This document shows, one piece after another, positions 16,364-23,446 of a stretch of 31,655 bases of DNA. The notes under the pieces are model-generated. The model was not told the origin of the DNA and searched no databases. It worked only from the letters and a program-made list of their open reading frames with translations. The first letter of the stretch is position 1, and the number at the start of each line of letters is the position of its first letter. The DNA is from CAYVUM01 sp964619055 (GTDB lineage: Bacteria > Pseudomonadota > Alphaproteobacteria > Rhodospirillales > Defluviicoccaceae). The position numbers and the translations under genes were made by a program. The stretch spans positions 1 through 31,655 of the forward strand of contig CAZUDB010000042.1 in the NCBI GenBank assembly GCA_964619055.1. The letters run 5' to 3'.

Positions 16364-17403
16364 GGCGCTGTCGCTCCGCATTCCGGTATTCGCCGATCGC
16401 CCTCAGGGATATGGCTATCCATCCAGGCCCGGACCGGGTCCAGCACCGGATCGGCCAGGGCCGCCGTGAGGAGACGCCAAACTCGCGGGATGTGGCGGAG
16501 GTAGGCCGGCTTGCCGTCCCGCACGGCCAAGCGCGTGAAAATCCCGATCACCTTGGCATGGCGTTGCGCGGCCAGGGTGGTGAACGCCTCGCAAAAGGCG
16601 CGATCGGAGGCCTCGCTGGCCGCCAGGTTTGGCCGCCCCGCCCGATAACGCGCCGCCATCGCTGTCTTCAACGCAGGCGCAATGTCGCGGCGCGCATCCT
16701 CCAACAGCGACATCAGGTCATAGGCCGGATGTCCGGCGACCGCATCCTGGAAGTCGAGGAGACCGCAGGCGGTGAGACCCTTCCGCCCGGCAAGCCGCAT
16801 TAGGTTGTCCACATGAAAATCACGCATAACCAGCGTTGGCGGCTGAGCCGTGACGGGTTCAAGGACTTCGATCCACGCCGTCGTGTAGGCCGCACGAGCA
16901 CGCTCGGAGAGCGCGGCTCCGCAGACTGCGGGAACATACCAGTCCGCGAGCAGGAACGCCTCCTCCAACAAAGCGGCGTTGTCGTAAGGCGGCAGCCACG
17001 CAGGCACGGTCTCAGCCGGGGGGCGGCTGTGGAGATCAATCAAAACGTCGACTGCCAGCGCGTAGAGCGCCTCCTCATCAGCTCCGGCCGCGAGCAAGCG
17101 CGAGAACGTGGCATCACCGAAATCCTCCAACAGCAGAAAACCGTGCTTATCGTCTTCCGCTAGGATCGCGGGCGCGCTGAATCCGAGCCCCAGCAAATGG
17201 CGAGATAGGCGGGCGAACGCTTGAACGTCTTCCAGGGGCGGGGGGGCGTCCATGAACACGGCCCGGCGGTCGTGGCCGACAAGCCGGAAGTAGCGGCGGA
17301 AGGAGGCGTCGTCCGCGAGCGGGTGCAACTGGCCGCGCTCCCAATCCAAAGCGGCCAGGAACGACTCCATCTGCCGCGTGCGCGGTTCACTAATGTCAGG
17401 CAC
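16360..17403 (-). CDS. amgK: N-acetylmuramate/N-acetylglucosamine kinase AmgK (APH-fold)
   Basis: AmgK phosphorylates the anomeric position of MurNAc (and GlcNAc) released during peptidoglycan turnover, giving the substrate of MurU. The protein has an aminoglycoside-phosphotransferase fold: 'DDASFRRYFRLV' in the N-lobe, 'FLLLEDFGDATF' in the hinge, the catalytic loop LVMRDFHVDNLM (about 191-202, Asp195 as base, Asn200 for metal), and GLLDFQDAVAGHPAYDL (metal Asp217). Such kinases usually have H-x-D or L-R-D; the Met-Arg-Asp seen here keeps the Asp. The start is uncertain. The GTG at 17403 overlaps the tsaE stop by eight bases and gives 347 residues; the ATG at 17370 would give 336. Neither has a clear ribosome binding site. 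Confidence 0.87.
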   Translation of the reverse strand: MPDISEPRTRQMESFLAALDWERGQLHPLADDASFRRYFRLVGHDRRAVFMDAPPPLEDVQAFARLSRHLLGLGFSAPAILAEDDKHGFLLLEDFGDATFSRLLAAGADEEALYALAVDVLIDLHSRPPAETVPAWLPPYDNAALLEEAFLLADWYVPAVCGAALSERARAAYTTAWIEVLEPVTAQPPTLVMRDFHVDNLMRLAGRKGLTACGLLDFQDAVAGHPAYDLMSLLEDARRDIAPALKTAMAARYRAGRPNLAASEASDRAFCEAFTTLAAQRHAKVIGIFTRLAVRDGKPAYLRHIPRVWRLLTAALADPVLDPVRAWMDSHIPEGDRRIPECGATAP

Positions 17404-17977
17404 GGTCCCCAACCCCCAATTTGGCGGCGGCGAGCCGCATCGACCACTCCGGTGGGCCGACAAGGCGGAGGGTGCGTCTATCGCCGGCGTGACCGGAACT
17501 CTGCTCAAGGACGACGTCGAGGCGACCATCCGGCAGCAACGGGCCCAATCGATCGGGCCATTCGATCACGGCGATGCCCTCGGCAAACGCTTCCTCGATG
17601 TCCAGCTCCCATGCCTCATCGGGCGCGCTCAGACGATACAAATCAAAATGCCAGATAGTGCCTCGCGCCGGCGGTATCGCGTCATAGCACTGGACGAGGG
17701 TAAACGTTGGGCTTGGCACTTCGTCCTGGTGCTGTCCTCGCGCCTGGATCAAGGCACGGGCAAAGGCCGTCTTGCCGACGCCAAGCCCGCCCCAAAGGGC
17801 GACCACATCGCCCGGTTCGAGCAAGGGTGCAATCGCTTGGGCAAGCACCACCGTTGCCTCGAGACTGTCCAAATCGGCAGTGAGGATGGTTTCTGTCTCC
17901 GGTTTCGAGGCCGGCCCAAGGATCGGTCGGGCCTTGCGGGCGCTCACATCCCCCGTCATTTCTCTCTCGTTGATCAT
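17396..17977 (-). CDS. tsaE: tRNA threonylcarbamoyladenosine biosynthesis ATPase TsaE
   Basis: TsaE is the small ATPase that works with TsaB and TsaD to add threonylcarbamoyl to A37 of ANN-decoding tRNAs (t6A). The 193-residue product has a 30-residue N-terminal extension, then Walker A GGLGVGKT (63-70), EVPSPTFTLVQCYD, IWHFDLYRLSAPDEAWELDI and VIEWPDRLGPLLP. This is the full motif series of the family: GDLGAGKT, SPTFTLV, H-x-D-x-Y-R-L, E-W. The usual Asp in the P-loop is Gly here, and the second Ala is Val. The ATG at 17977 is preceded by AGGG five bases upstream. It is the first gene of the tsaE-amgK-murU-addB-addA order that I know from other alphaproteobacteria. Confidence 0.94.
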   Translation of the reverse strand: MINEREMTGDVSARKARPILGPASKPETETILTADLDSLEATVVLAQAIAPLLEPGDVVALWGGLGVGKTAFARALIQARGQHQDEVPSPTFTLVQCYDAIPPARGTIWHFDLYRLSAPDEAWELDIEEAFAEGIAVIEWPDRLGPLLPDGRLDVVLEQSSGHAGDRRTLRLVGPPEWSMRLAAAKLGVGDRA

Positions 17978-18318
17978 TGTGCCCTATCATACCGTCCTGG
18001 AGACGGGTTTCCATGGCGATAAACGGGCCAAGCACTGTCGCCGAAGTTGGCCATGCAGGTGTCATGCTGCAAAACGTCGTTGGAATAGCAACCTTGCGTA
18101 ACGCGCGTTGTCATCGCATTGGCGCTATTGGTCTCGCGGGCGTTCGACCGGCCACGTCACGCCCGGAACAGGGGTTTGCTTGAAATGCCCGATCGTGCGT
18201 TTTTCCACGACAGATCCGCTCTGGTTCCCGACAGCGCACGCCGCGTTCGGTCGAATCGGCCAATTTGCAACGGCGGTAACGGCGATTGCGGCGCTTGGGG
18301 ACGCCCGCGGATGGACGG
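17978..18318. other. Divergent intergenic region between tsaE and the first sulfotransferase gene
   Basis: These 341 bases separate two divergent genes. The tsaE-proximal end holds the candidate promoter described separately. On the plus strand I see no convincing promoter or ribosome binding site for the sulfotransferase gene; an in-frame TTG at 18286 would extend it into this region. Short open frames here have no recognisable protein features. No hairpin, repeat or RNA gene was identified. Confidence 0.5.
17986..18013 (-). promoter_or_regulatory. tsaE: Candidate sigma-70 promoter of the tsaE-amgK-murU-addBA operon
   Basis: On the minus strand TGGAAA (18008-18013) and TATGAT (17986-17991) are separated by 16 bases. 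They match four of six and five of six consensus positions. The predicted transcription start lies about one to three bases before the tsaE ATG, so the mRNA would be nearly leaderless. This is pattern matching only. Confidence 0.4.
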
Positions 18319-19467
18319 ATGACGGACGAAGGTTGGACAAGGCGGCTTCCCGCACCGGTGCGGAATGCTGGTCGATCGCTGCGCGATGTTCGGGCGGCGC
18401 TGCCGGTGGCGTGGGGAGCAGGGCGCTGGTCTTCGTGGGCCCGTGCCCTTGGGCTGGGCGACTACCTGAGTGCCGTCAATCTGAGCCGCGCCCGCCTCGC
18501 GCGTGGTGATTTTTGGGGCGCGCGGGAGGTGTTGCTTCGGTCGGAACCGCCGCCTGGCGACGCGGAACTCACGCTCGAACAGCGACTGACAACGTTGCTG
18601 GTGTACTCTCGGACAGGCCTGGATCCCGGACGCCCGTTTCTCGAAGCGTTGTCTAGCGACCTTCGTCGCCGCCAGAACGACGTGGCTGGCCGGTGGACGG
18701 GCTCCGGATTGGTGCGGCTTGGTGATCGCAGTACGCCGCAACGCGTCACCACGCTGTTTGTCAGTGGTGCCGCCCGTTCGGGGACAACAGCGCTGGGACG
18801 GTTGTTGAATGCGAGCCCAAGAGTCGCACTGTTCGTGGAACGCTATGAACCGGATTTCGGCTACCATCCCGATATGTTCACGGCTGACGCGGTTTTTTGC
18901 CCCGGGTGGGAGCAAGGGCTCCACGCAGCATCTTGGGGAATGCTACAGCGCCGCGTCGGACAGGTCCGCTACATCGGCGATAAAATGCCAAACTTCCTTC
19001 TGAGTTGGCACATCACGCGTCACAATTTTCGGCCACGGACAATTCGTATTCTCCATATCATTCGTAACATCTACGATGTTGCCCATTCCTTTAACCAGCG
19101 TGCCCAAAACAGCGAAGACAGGTGGAGTCAACGCCGTGACTTTAAATCTGCCTGTGCAGAGTGGAATCTTAACAATCTGATGATCCTCGAGGTGCTGAAA
19201 GATCCAAAATTTTCTCGACAAGTGTCGGTTGTACAATATGAAAAGCTCTTTACTGATCGTGATGCAATGATGACGGTATTTTCGACTCTAAATATTGGCA
19301 GACCAAAACCAGTGTTGCGGAGAATGGAATCTGAAATGAAGCGTGGTGTGAAAGTTGGAGCCAAAGTACGCACTCTTTCTGAAGAACAAAAGGACTATAT
19401 TTCTCGTGTTGCTGACTTCAATCTGGAAGAGGAGGTTCGGTCGAATTGCATTTTGGGGCGGGCTTAG
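18319..19467 (+). CDS. Sulfotransferase family protein with an N-terminal helical extension
   Basis: The C-terminal part has the PAPS-dependent sulfotransferase pattern. TLFVSGAARSGTTALGRLL (about 145-163) is the 5'-phosphosulfate P-loop. RILHIIRNIYDVAHSF (about 243-258) is the 3'-phosphate loop with the conserved Arg and Ser. The family transfers sulfate from PAPS to carbohydrates or other acceptors. About 145 residues precede the P-loop, including SAVNLSRARLARGDFWGARE, which resembles a TPR-type helical hairpin. The ATG at 18319 gives 382 residues; an upstream TTG at 18286 is possible. Base composition falls sharply inside this gene: the first two-thirds is G/C-rich like its neighbours and the last part, from about 19020, is A+T-rich. 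Acceptor unknown; the second sulfotransferase-like gene lies 289 bases downstream. Confidence 0.78.
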   Translation: MTDEGWTRRLPAPVRNAGRSLRDVRAALPVAWGAGRWSSWARALGLGDYLSAVNLSRARLARGDFWGAREVLLRSEPPPGDAELTLEQRLTTLLVYSRTGLDPGRPFLEALSSDLRRRQNDVAGRWTGSGLVRLGDRSTPQRVTTLFVSGAARSGTTALGRLLNASPRVALFVERYEPDFGYHPDMFTADAVFCPGWEQGLHAASWGMLQRRVGQVRYIGDKMPNFLLSWHITRHNFRPRTIRILHIIRNIYDVAHSFNQRAQNSEDRWSQRRDFKSACAEWNLNNLMILEVLKDPKFSRQVSVVQYEKLFTDRDAMMTVFSTLNIGRPKPVLRRMESEMKRGVKVGAKVRTLSEEQKDYISRVADFNLEEEVRSNCILGRA

Positions 19468-19756
19468 GTCGTTTTATTTGGTGTTCCAGCCCATTTTATT
19501 GTTGAAAAGCCGCGGTGCCCCCCAAGCGATTGACCACTGCACGATCAGGCTTCCATATCGTTCGCTACAGCGAGGTCAAGCATCAGAGTGACCTGAACCG
19601 GCGACCGATGCCGGCTTAAGGCGAAATCGGGCTCGAATTGGATTTGGCGGCGTGCTAGAGGCGCGTGCGCGATTCGAACATCATTAGGGGAGGGGGTGAT
19701 GAGCGGTCGAACCGCGTCGAATCCGTTTTGCATGATTGAACACCTCGGATTACCCC
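19468..19756. other. Intergenic region between the two sulfotransferase-like genes
   Basis: I see no confident gene in these 289 bases. A strong purine run (19686-19695) precedes a GTG-ATG at 19697-19701. That ATG opens a short frame of about 48 codons that overlaps the start of the next gene in another frame and has no recognisable features. No terminal repeats or transposase fragments were recognised. Confidence 0.4.
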
Positions 19757-20776
19757 ATGCTTACGCTTCACATCGGTACGCCCAAAACTGCAACGACAAG
19801 TTGCCAGCGTTTGTTGGCCGAAGTTGCGCCCCAACTGACAGCTTTTGACGTTTTGTATCCTGAGCAGTTCCGGAACAGAGAGAATATTGCACATCACACG
19901 CTGGCTACGGAGTTTCTGGATGTCGGCCTTCACAGTAGTGATATTGTAAAAGAATTTTTCGAATATCTACGATCAAATCGCACAAAAAGCATAATTATTT
20001 CAAGTGAAGCATTTTCAAATGCACTTACTCCGGAAAAAATTGAAGAATTCATAGAATTTCTCAAAATATGTCAAAAAATAATGACAATTAAAGTAGTTAT
20101 TGTATTGAGGCGCATGGATCATTACATCGAATCATTATATCTTCATCAAGTAAAACAAGGCTATCTAGAATACGGGATTGACAAGTTTGTTACAGAACAA
20201 AAATTTTGGCCAAACTCCCTATTAGAAAACTTGGCAAATGTTCGCAATTCGCAACACGTCAATTCGCTGTTGTGTTTGAAATATCGCTCCGGCCCACATT
20301 TCCAAAACAAGTTGTTGCTCGCAATGGTTCCAGAGCATGCTCATGACTCTATTAAAGGAAAGTCGTTGCGGTCTGGCGAGCGTCTTGGGTTAAAGAGCCA
20401 GAGCATACTTTTTGAATTTAATAAAATCCTAAAGAAAGATAATATTGATTACGATCGAAAAAGGTTTATTCGAGATTTATCCAAGAAAAAAATTTCATTT
20501 CAAGGCGATCGCACGGATTATCACGTATTGCCCCATGCGGATGCAATCCAGTTCCACGTGAATGCCCTCGCGGCCGCCTATCGCTGGCAGGAATTGGATT
20601 ATGTGACGTTTTTTGGCGAAACCAACATCCGGCCGCGCCCGGCCATTTCCCTGGGGCTGGAGCACCTGTCACAAGCGGATTTGGACAAGCTGACGAAGTT
20701 CTTGAGGCGACAGTCGTCAAAGCTCGGTGTCGACGCCGCTCCGAAAAAGCTCCGGTTTTGGAGCTGGTCGCGCTGA
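19757..20776 (+). CDS. Sulfotransferase-like protein in an A+T-rich patch
   Basis: The protein opens with MLTLHIGTPKTATTSCQRLL, the start pattern of a bacterial sulfotransferase-like family (HIG-x-x-K-T-(G/A)-T-T-S for the phosphosulfate loop, residues 5-15). It continues with SIIISSEAFSNAL and KVVIVLRRMDHYIESLYLHQ (about 112-131), which fits the 3'-phosphate loop with Arg118 and Ser126. The middle is rich in Lys, Ile, Asn and A/T-ending codons; for example only 18 of the 60 bases at 19981-20040 are G or C. From about 20525 to the end the codons are G/C-rich again. The ATG at 19757 gives 339 residues; a TTG at 19736 is also in frame. Neither has a good ribosome binding site. Its role may be sulfation of a surface glycan, by association only. 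Confidence 0.68.
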   Translation: MLTLHIGTPKTATTSCQRLLAEVAPQLTAFDVLYPEQFRNRENIAHHTLATEFLDVGLHSSDIVKEFFEYLRSNRTKSIIISSEAFSNALTPEKIEEFIEFLKICQKIMTIKVVIVLRRMDHYIESLYLHQVKQGYLEYGIDKFVTEQKFWPNSLLENLANVRNSQHVNSLLCLKYRSGPHFQNKLLLAMVPEHAHDSIKGKSLRSGERLGLKSQSILFEFNKILKKDNIDYDRKRFIRDLSKKKISFQGDRTDYHVLPHADAIQFHVNALAAAYRWQELDYVTFFGETNIRPRPAISLGLEHLSQADLDKLTKFLRRQSSKLGVDAAPKKLRFWSWSR

Positions 20777-20858
20777 TACGGACGGACTGCGCCAGTCATT
20801 CCTTGCGCGGCTTGCGGCGTCTGTCAAAGGGAGCTCGTTCGGTCGTGGGTGCATAACG

Positions 20859-22637
20859 TCACTCGGCAACCAAGCTTTCCAATAGGGCCTGAATCCGCAC
20901 GGGGTCGCTTTGCGTCAGGATGGTTTGAGCGCACGGCGCCGCCTCCGTCATGTCCGTGGCCAGGATCTGGTGTTTGACCGCGGGAATGCTGGCGGGTGCC
21001 ATCGAGAGCTCGCGAAATCCGAGGCCAAGCAGAAGGCCGGTCAGGCGCGGATCGCCGGCCATCTCACCGCACACGCTCGCCGGAACCCGCGCCCTTTGGG
21101 CCGCAGCGGCAGCATGATGAATCAAGTGCAGAACGGAGGGGTGCAACGGATCGAACAAGTGGGCCACCCACTTGTCATTGCGGTCGATGGCAAGCGTGTA
21201 CATGGTCAAATCGTTGGAGCCGATAGCGAAGTAGTCGCTGACACGGGCAAGAGACGAAGCGGCCAAGGCGGCCGCCGGCGTTTCGATCATGACGCCGAGC
21301 GGCGGTAGTGCCGTCGGAATATTGGCAACCCGGCGGTGCAGACCGCGAGCGGCGCGCGTAAGAATGTCGCGGGCCGCGCGAACCTCCGCGATAGACGTCA
21401 CCATTGGCAGCAGGATGCGGATCGGGCCTTCAGCGGAGGCGCGCAGGATGGCGCGGAACTGGGTTTCCAGTAGGTCAGGTCGTGCCAGCGACAGGCGAAT
21501 GCCGCGCATCCCCAACATCGAACTGCCTGAAGGCCCGAACTCACCGGCGATCATGTCAAGGGCAACATCACCGCCGAAGTCCGGGGTTCTGATCGTGACC
21601 GGATGGCCTTCGGCCTTGGCTACGATCGCGCGCAGAATCTCGAACTGCTCGTCCTCGTTTGGCGGAACGGTTCGGCCGACAAACAGAAACTCGCTCCGCA
21701 GGAGCCCGACGCCGGCGGCGCCGCAATCGGCGACGGCGTCCATTTCGACCGGCAGTTCCACGTTGGCGCGGAGTGCGACGGCAACCCCATCGCGGGTCAC
21801 GGCCGGCTGCTTGGCAAGGCGGCCGAGCCGGCGGCGTTCGCGGCTTCTTGCGTTGCGCCGACGGCGGAAGGCATTGGCGGTCTCGGTCGTCGGGTTGACC
21901 ACGACCCGGCCAAGGCCGCCGTCGATCAGAATCCGGTCTCCGCTGGTGACCGCTCCGATCAGGGCCGGAATGCCAAGGACCGCGGGGACGCCCAGCGCGC
22001 GGGCCATGATTGCCGTGTGGCTTTGCCGGCCCCCGGTGGCGGTGGCAATGCCGACGACACGGTCCGTATCCAACTGAGCCGCGTCGGCCGGGGTCAGGAC
22101 ATCAGCGACGATGATGCTGCCTTTGCGCAACAGCGTTGTGACTCGCTGCTTGGGGTCGCCGAACTGCTGCAGCAGGCGCCGTCCCACCTCGCGAATGTCG
22201 TCGACCCGGGCGGCTAGATAGGGGTCCTCCATGGCATGAAAGCTCTCGCAGATCGCTTGGACCTCGGCCTGAACGGCCGCCTCGGCATTGATGCTATCCT
22301 GGGCGATGCGTTCCACTGCACCGCGGACAAGCCGGGAGTCCTTCAACATCTGGATGTAAGCATCCAGGATGTAGACGATTTCATCGCGGCCGTCGCCGCG
22401 ACCGTTGCCGCTTTCCGCCTGTTTGCGCATGCGGTTGCGCAGGCGCGAGATTTTGCTGCGGGCCCGGGCGGCGGCGGTGCGCAAGCGGGCCTGCTCCGCG
22501 TCCGTCTGGGCGGGCGCAATCCGATACTCAGTCACGGCCGAAAGTCCGCTTTCTCGGATGTGCGCAACCCCGACACCGATACCTGGCGACACACCAAAGC
22601 CGTCGAACACCAGCTCGCGGGGGTCAGTTTCGGCCAT
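20859..22637 (-). CDS. ptsP: Phosphoenolpyruvate-protein phosphotransferase (PTS enzyme I)
   Basis: Enzyme I autophosphorylates from PEP and passes the phosphate to HPr. The start at 22637 has an excellent GGGAGG site directly upstream. The 592-residue protein has the phospho-His motif GGRQSHTAIMARALGVPAV and a linker. The PEP-binding barrel follows: LLRSEFLF, VTIRTPDFGGD, GVMIETPAAAL, 'FAIGSNDLTMYTLAIDRND' and the catalytic Cys in PASVCGEMAGD. All expected PEP and Mg contacts are present. RTPDFGGD is followed by Val where E. coli EI has Lys. No N-terminal GAF domain is present, unlike classical PtsP, so it could equally be named ptsI. No sugar-specific permease gene lies nearby. It is 87 bases downstream of the HPr gene, last in the chv/pts block. 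Confidence 0.94.
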   Translation of the reverse strand: MAETDPRELVFDGFGVSPGIGVGVAHIRESGLSAVTEYRIAPAQTDAEQARLRTAAARARSKISRLRNRMRKQAESGNGRGDGRDEIVYILDAYIQMLKDSRLVRGAVERIAQDSINAEAAVQAEVQAICESFHAMEDPYLAARVDDIREVGRRLLQQFGDPKQRVTTLLRKGSIIVADVLTPADAAQLDTDRVVGIATATGGRQSHTAIMARALGVPAVLGIPALIGAVTSGDRILIDGGLGRVVVNPTTETANAFRRRRNARSRERRRLGRLAKQPAVTRDGVAVALRANVELPVEMDAVADCGAAGVGLLRSEFLFVGRTVPPNEDEQFEILRAIVAKAEGHPVTIRTPDFGGDVALDMIAGEFGPSGSSMLGMRGIRLSLARPDLLETQFRAILRASAEGPIRILLPMVTSIAEVRAARDILTRAARGLHRRVANIPTALPPLGVMIETPAAALAASSLARVSDYFAIGSNDLTMYTLAIDRNDKWVAHLFDPLHPSVLHLIHHAAAAAQRARVPASVCGEMAGDPRLTGLLLGLGFRELSMAPASIPAVKHQILATDMTEAAPCAQTILTQSDPVRIQALLESLVAE

Positions 22638-22724
22638 TTCCTCCCATACCTTTGGTTATTGTTGGTTGGCTCGACGACCGTTGGACCGGCTGGCTGATTT
22701 GGCGACGATGCGCCTTGAGACCAC

Positions 22725-23030
22725 TCAATCCTCCTCGAATTTGGCAGTGACGATATCGCCGAGGACCATGATCGCCTCCTCGGCTTCGCGTCCGTCGGCG
22801 GTGATTTCCAACTCGGCTCCCGGGCCCGCCGCCAGCATCATCAGCCCCAGAATGGATCGGCCGGAGACCGTCTGACCTCGGCTCGATACCGTAACCTCGG
22901 CATCGAAACCCGCGGCCAGTTTGACGAACTTAGCCGCCGCGCGGGCGTGCAAGCCGCGTCTATTGGCGATTCGGGTTGTCCGCCGATAGGTGTCGCCATC
23001 GCGAAAGTACGGCAGCCCGTCGGCGGTCAC
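22725..23030 (-). CDS. ptsH: HPr phosphocarrier protein with a short N-terminal extension
   Basis: HPr carries phosphate from enzyme I to EIIA. The 101-residue product has NRRGLHARAAAKFVKLA (catalytic His28, equivalent to His15) and GRSILGLMMLAAGPG (Ser59, equivalent to the regulatory Ser46). It ends with the typical acidic E-E-D tail. About 13 residues precede the usual HPr start. The Ser-Ile-Leu-Gly context is the substrate site of HPr kinase, and hprK lies three genes upstream. Both His and Ser phosphorylation are therefore expected. Translation begins at the GTG at 23030, which overlaps the EIIA stop as GTGA. Confidence 0.94.
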   Translation of the reverse strand: MTADGLPYFRDGDTYRRTTRIANRRGLHARAAAKFVKLAAGFDAEVTVSSRGQTVSGRSILGLMMLAAGPGAELEITADGREAEEAIMVLGDIVTAKFEED

Positions 23031-23446
23031 GATCGTTCCTGCGTCAACAGCCGGGAGGCAATGTTGATGTACTTACGGCCCGCCTCCTGGGCGCTGTGGG
23101 CGGCTTCCTCCAGGCCCTCGGTTTGGCGAACGCTGGCCAGTTTGATGAGCATGGGCAAGTTTACCCCGGCGATGACCTCGACGTTGGCCTTGTCCATGAT
23201 CGAGATCGCCAAATTGGATGGTGTGCCACCGAACATGTCGGTGAGCAGGATCACGCCATTACCTTCCTCGGCCCGATCGACGCAGTCGAGAATCTGGTTG
23301 CGGCGGTTTTCCATGTCATCGTCGGGCCCGATGCAGATGGCCGAGATGTTGACCTGCGGTCCGACAACGTGCTCGAGAGCCGCGATCAGTTCTTCGGCCA
23401 GCCGGCCGTGTGTTACCACCACCATTCCTATCATCAGGTGGATCAT
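23027..23446 (-). CDS. PTS EIIA component, mannose/fructose (EIIA-Man) family
   Basis: This 139-residue cytosolic protein begins MIHLMIGMVVVTHGRLAEEL, with the phosphorylatable His at position 13. It contains LLTDMFGGTPSNLAISIMD, the family's D-x-F-G-G-T-P-x-N loop. No EIIB, EIIC or EIID partner is present, so this EIIA is probably a regulatory end-point of the phosphotransferase chain, as proposed for other alphaproteobacteria. The ATG at 23446 overlaps the rapZ stop (ATGA); a start four codons later gives the more usual N-terminus. A longer open frame up to 23533 is a shadow of rapZ. Confidence 0.93.
   Translation of the reverse strand: MIHLMIGMVVVTHGRLAEELIAALEHVVGPQVNISAICIGPDDDMENRRNQILDCVDRAEEGNGVILLTDMFGGTPSNLAISIMDKANVEVIAGVNLPMLIKLASVRQTEGLEEAAHSAQEAGRKYINIASRLLTQERS

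Noticed and set aside
19668..19682. GATTCGAAC resembling a tRNA T-loop
   Set aside because: No matching acceptor, D or anticodon arms could be folded around it on either strand.
19545..19733. 62-codon minus-strand frame between the sulfotransferase genes as a transposase remnant
   Set aside because: No transposase motif, terminal repeat or target duplication was recognised.
20550..20565. Possible second parS near TTCCACGTGAATG
   Set aside because: It matches only 11 of 16 consensus positions, is not palindromic beyond CACGTG, and lies inside a coding region.
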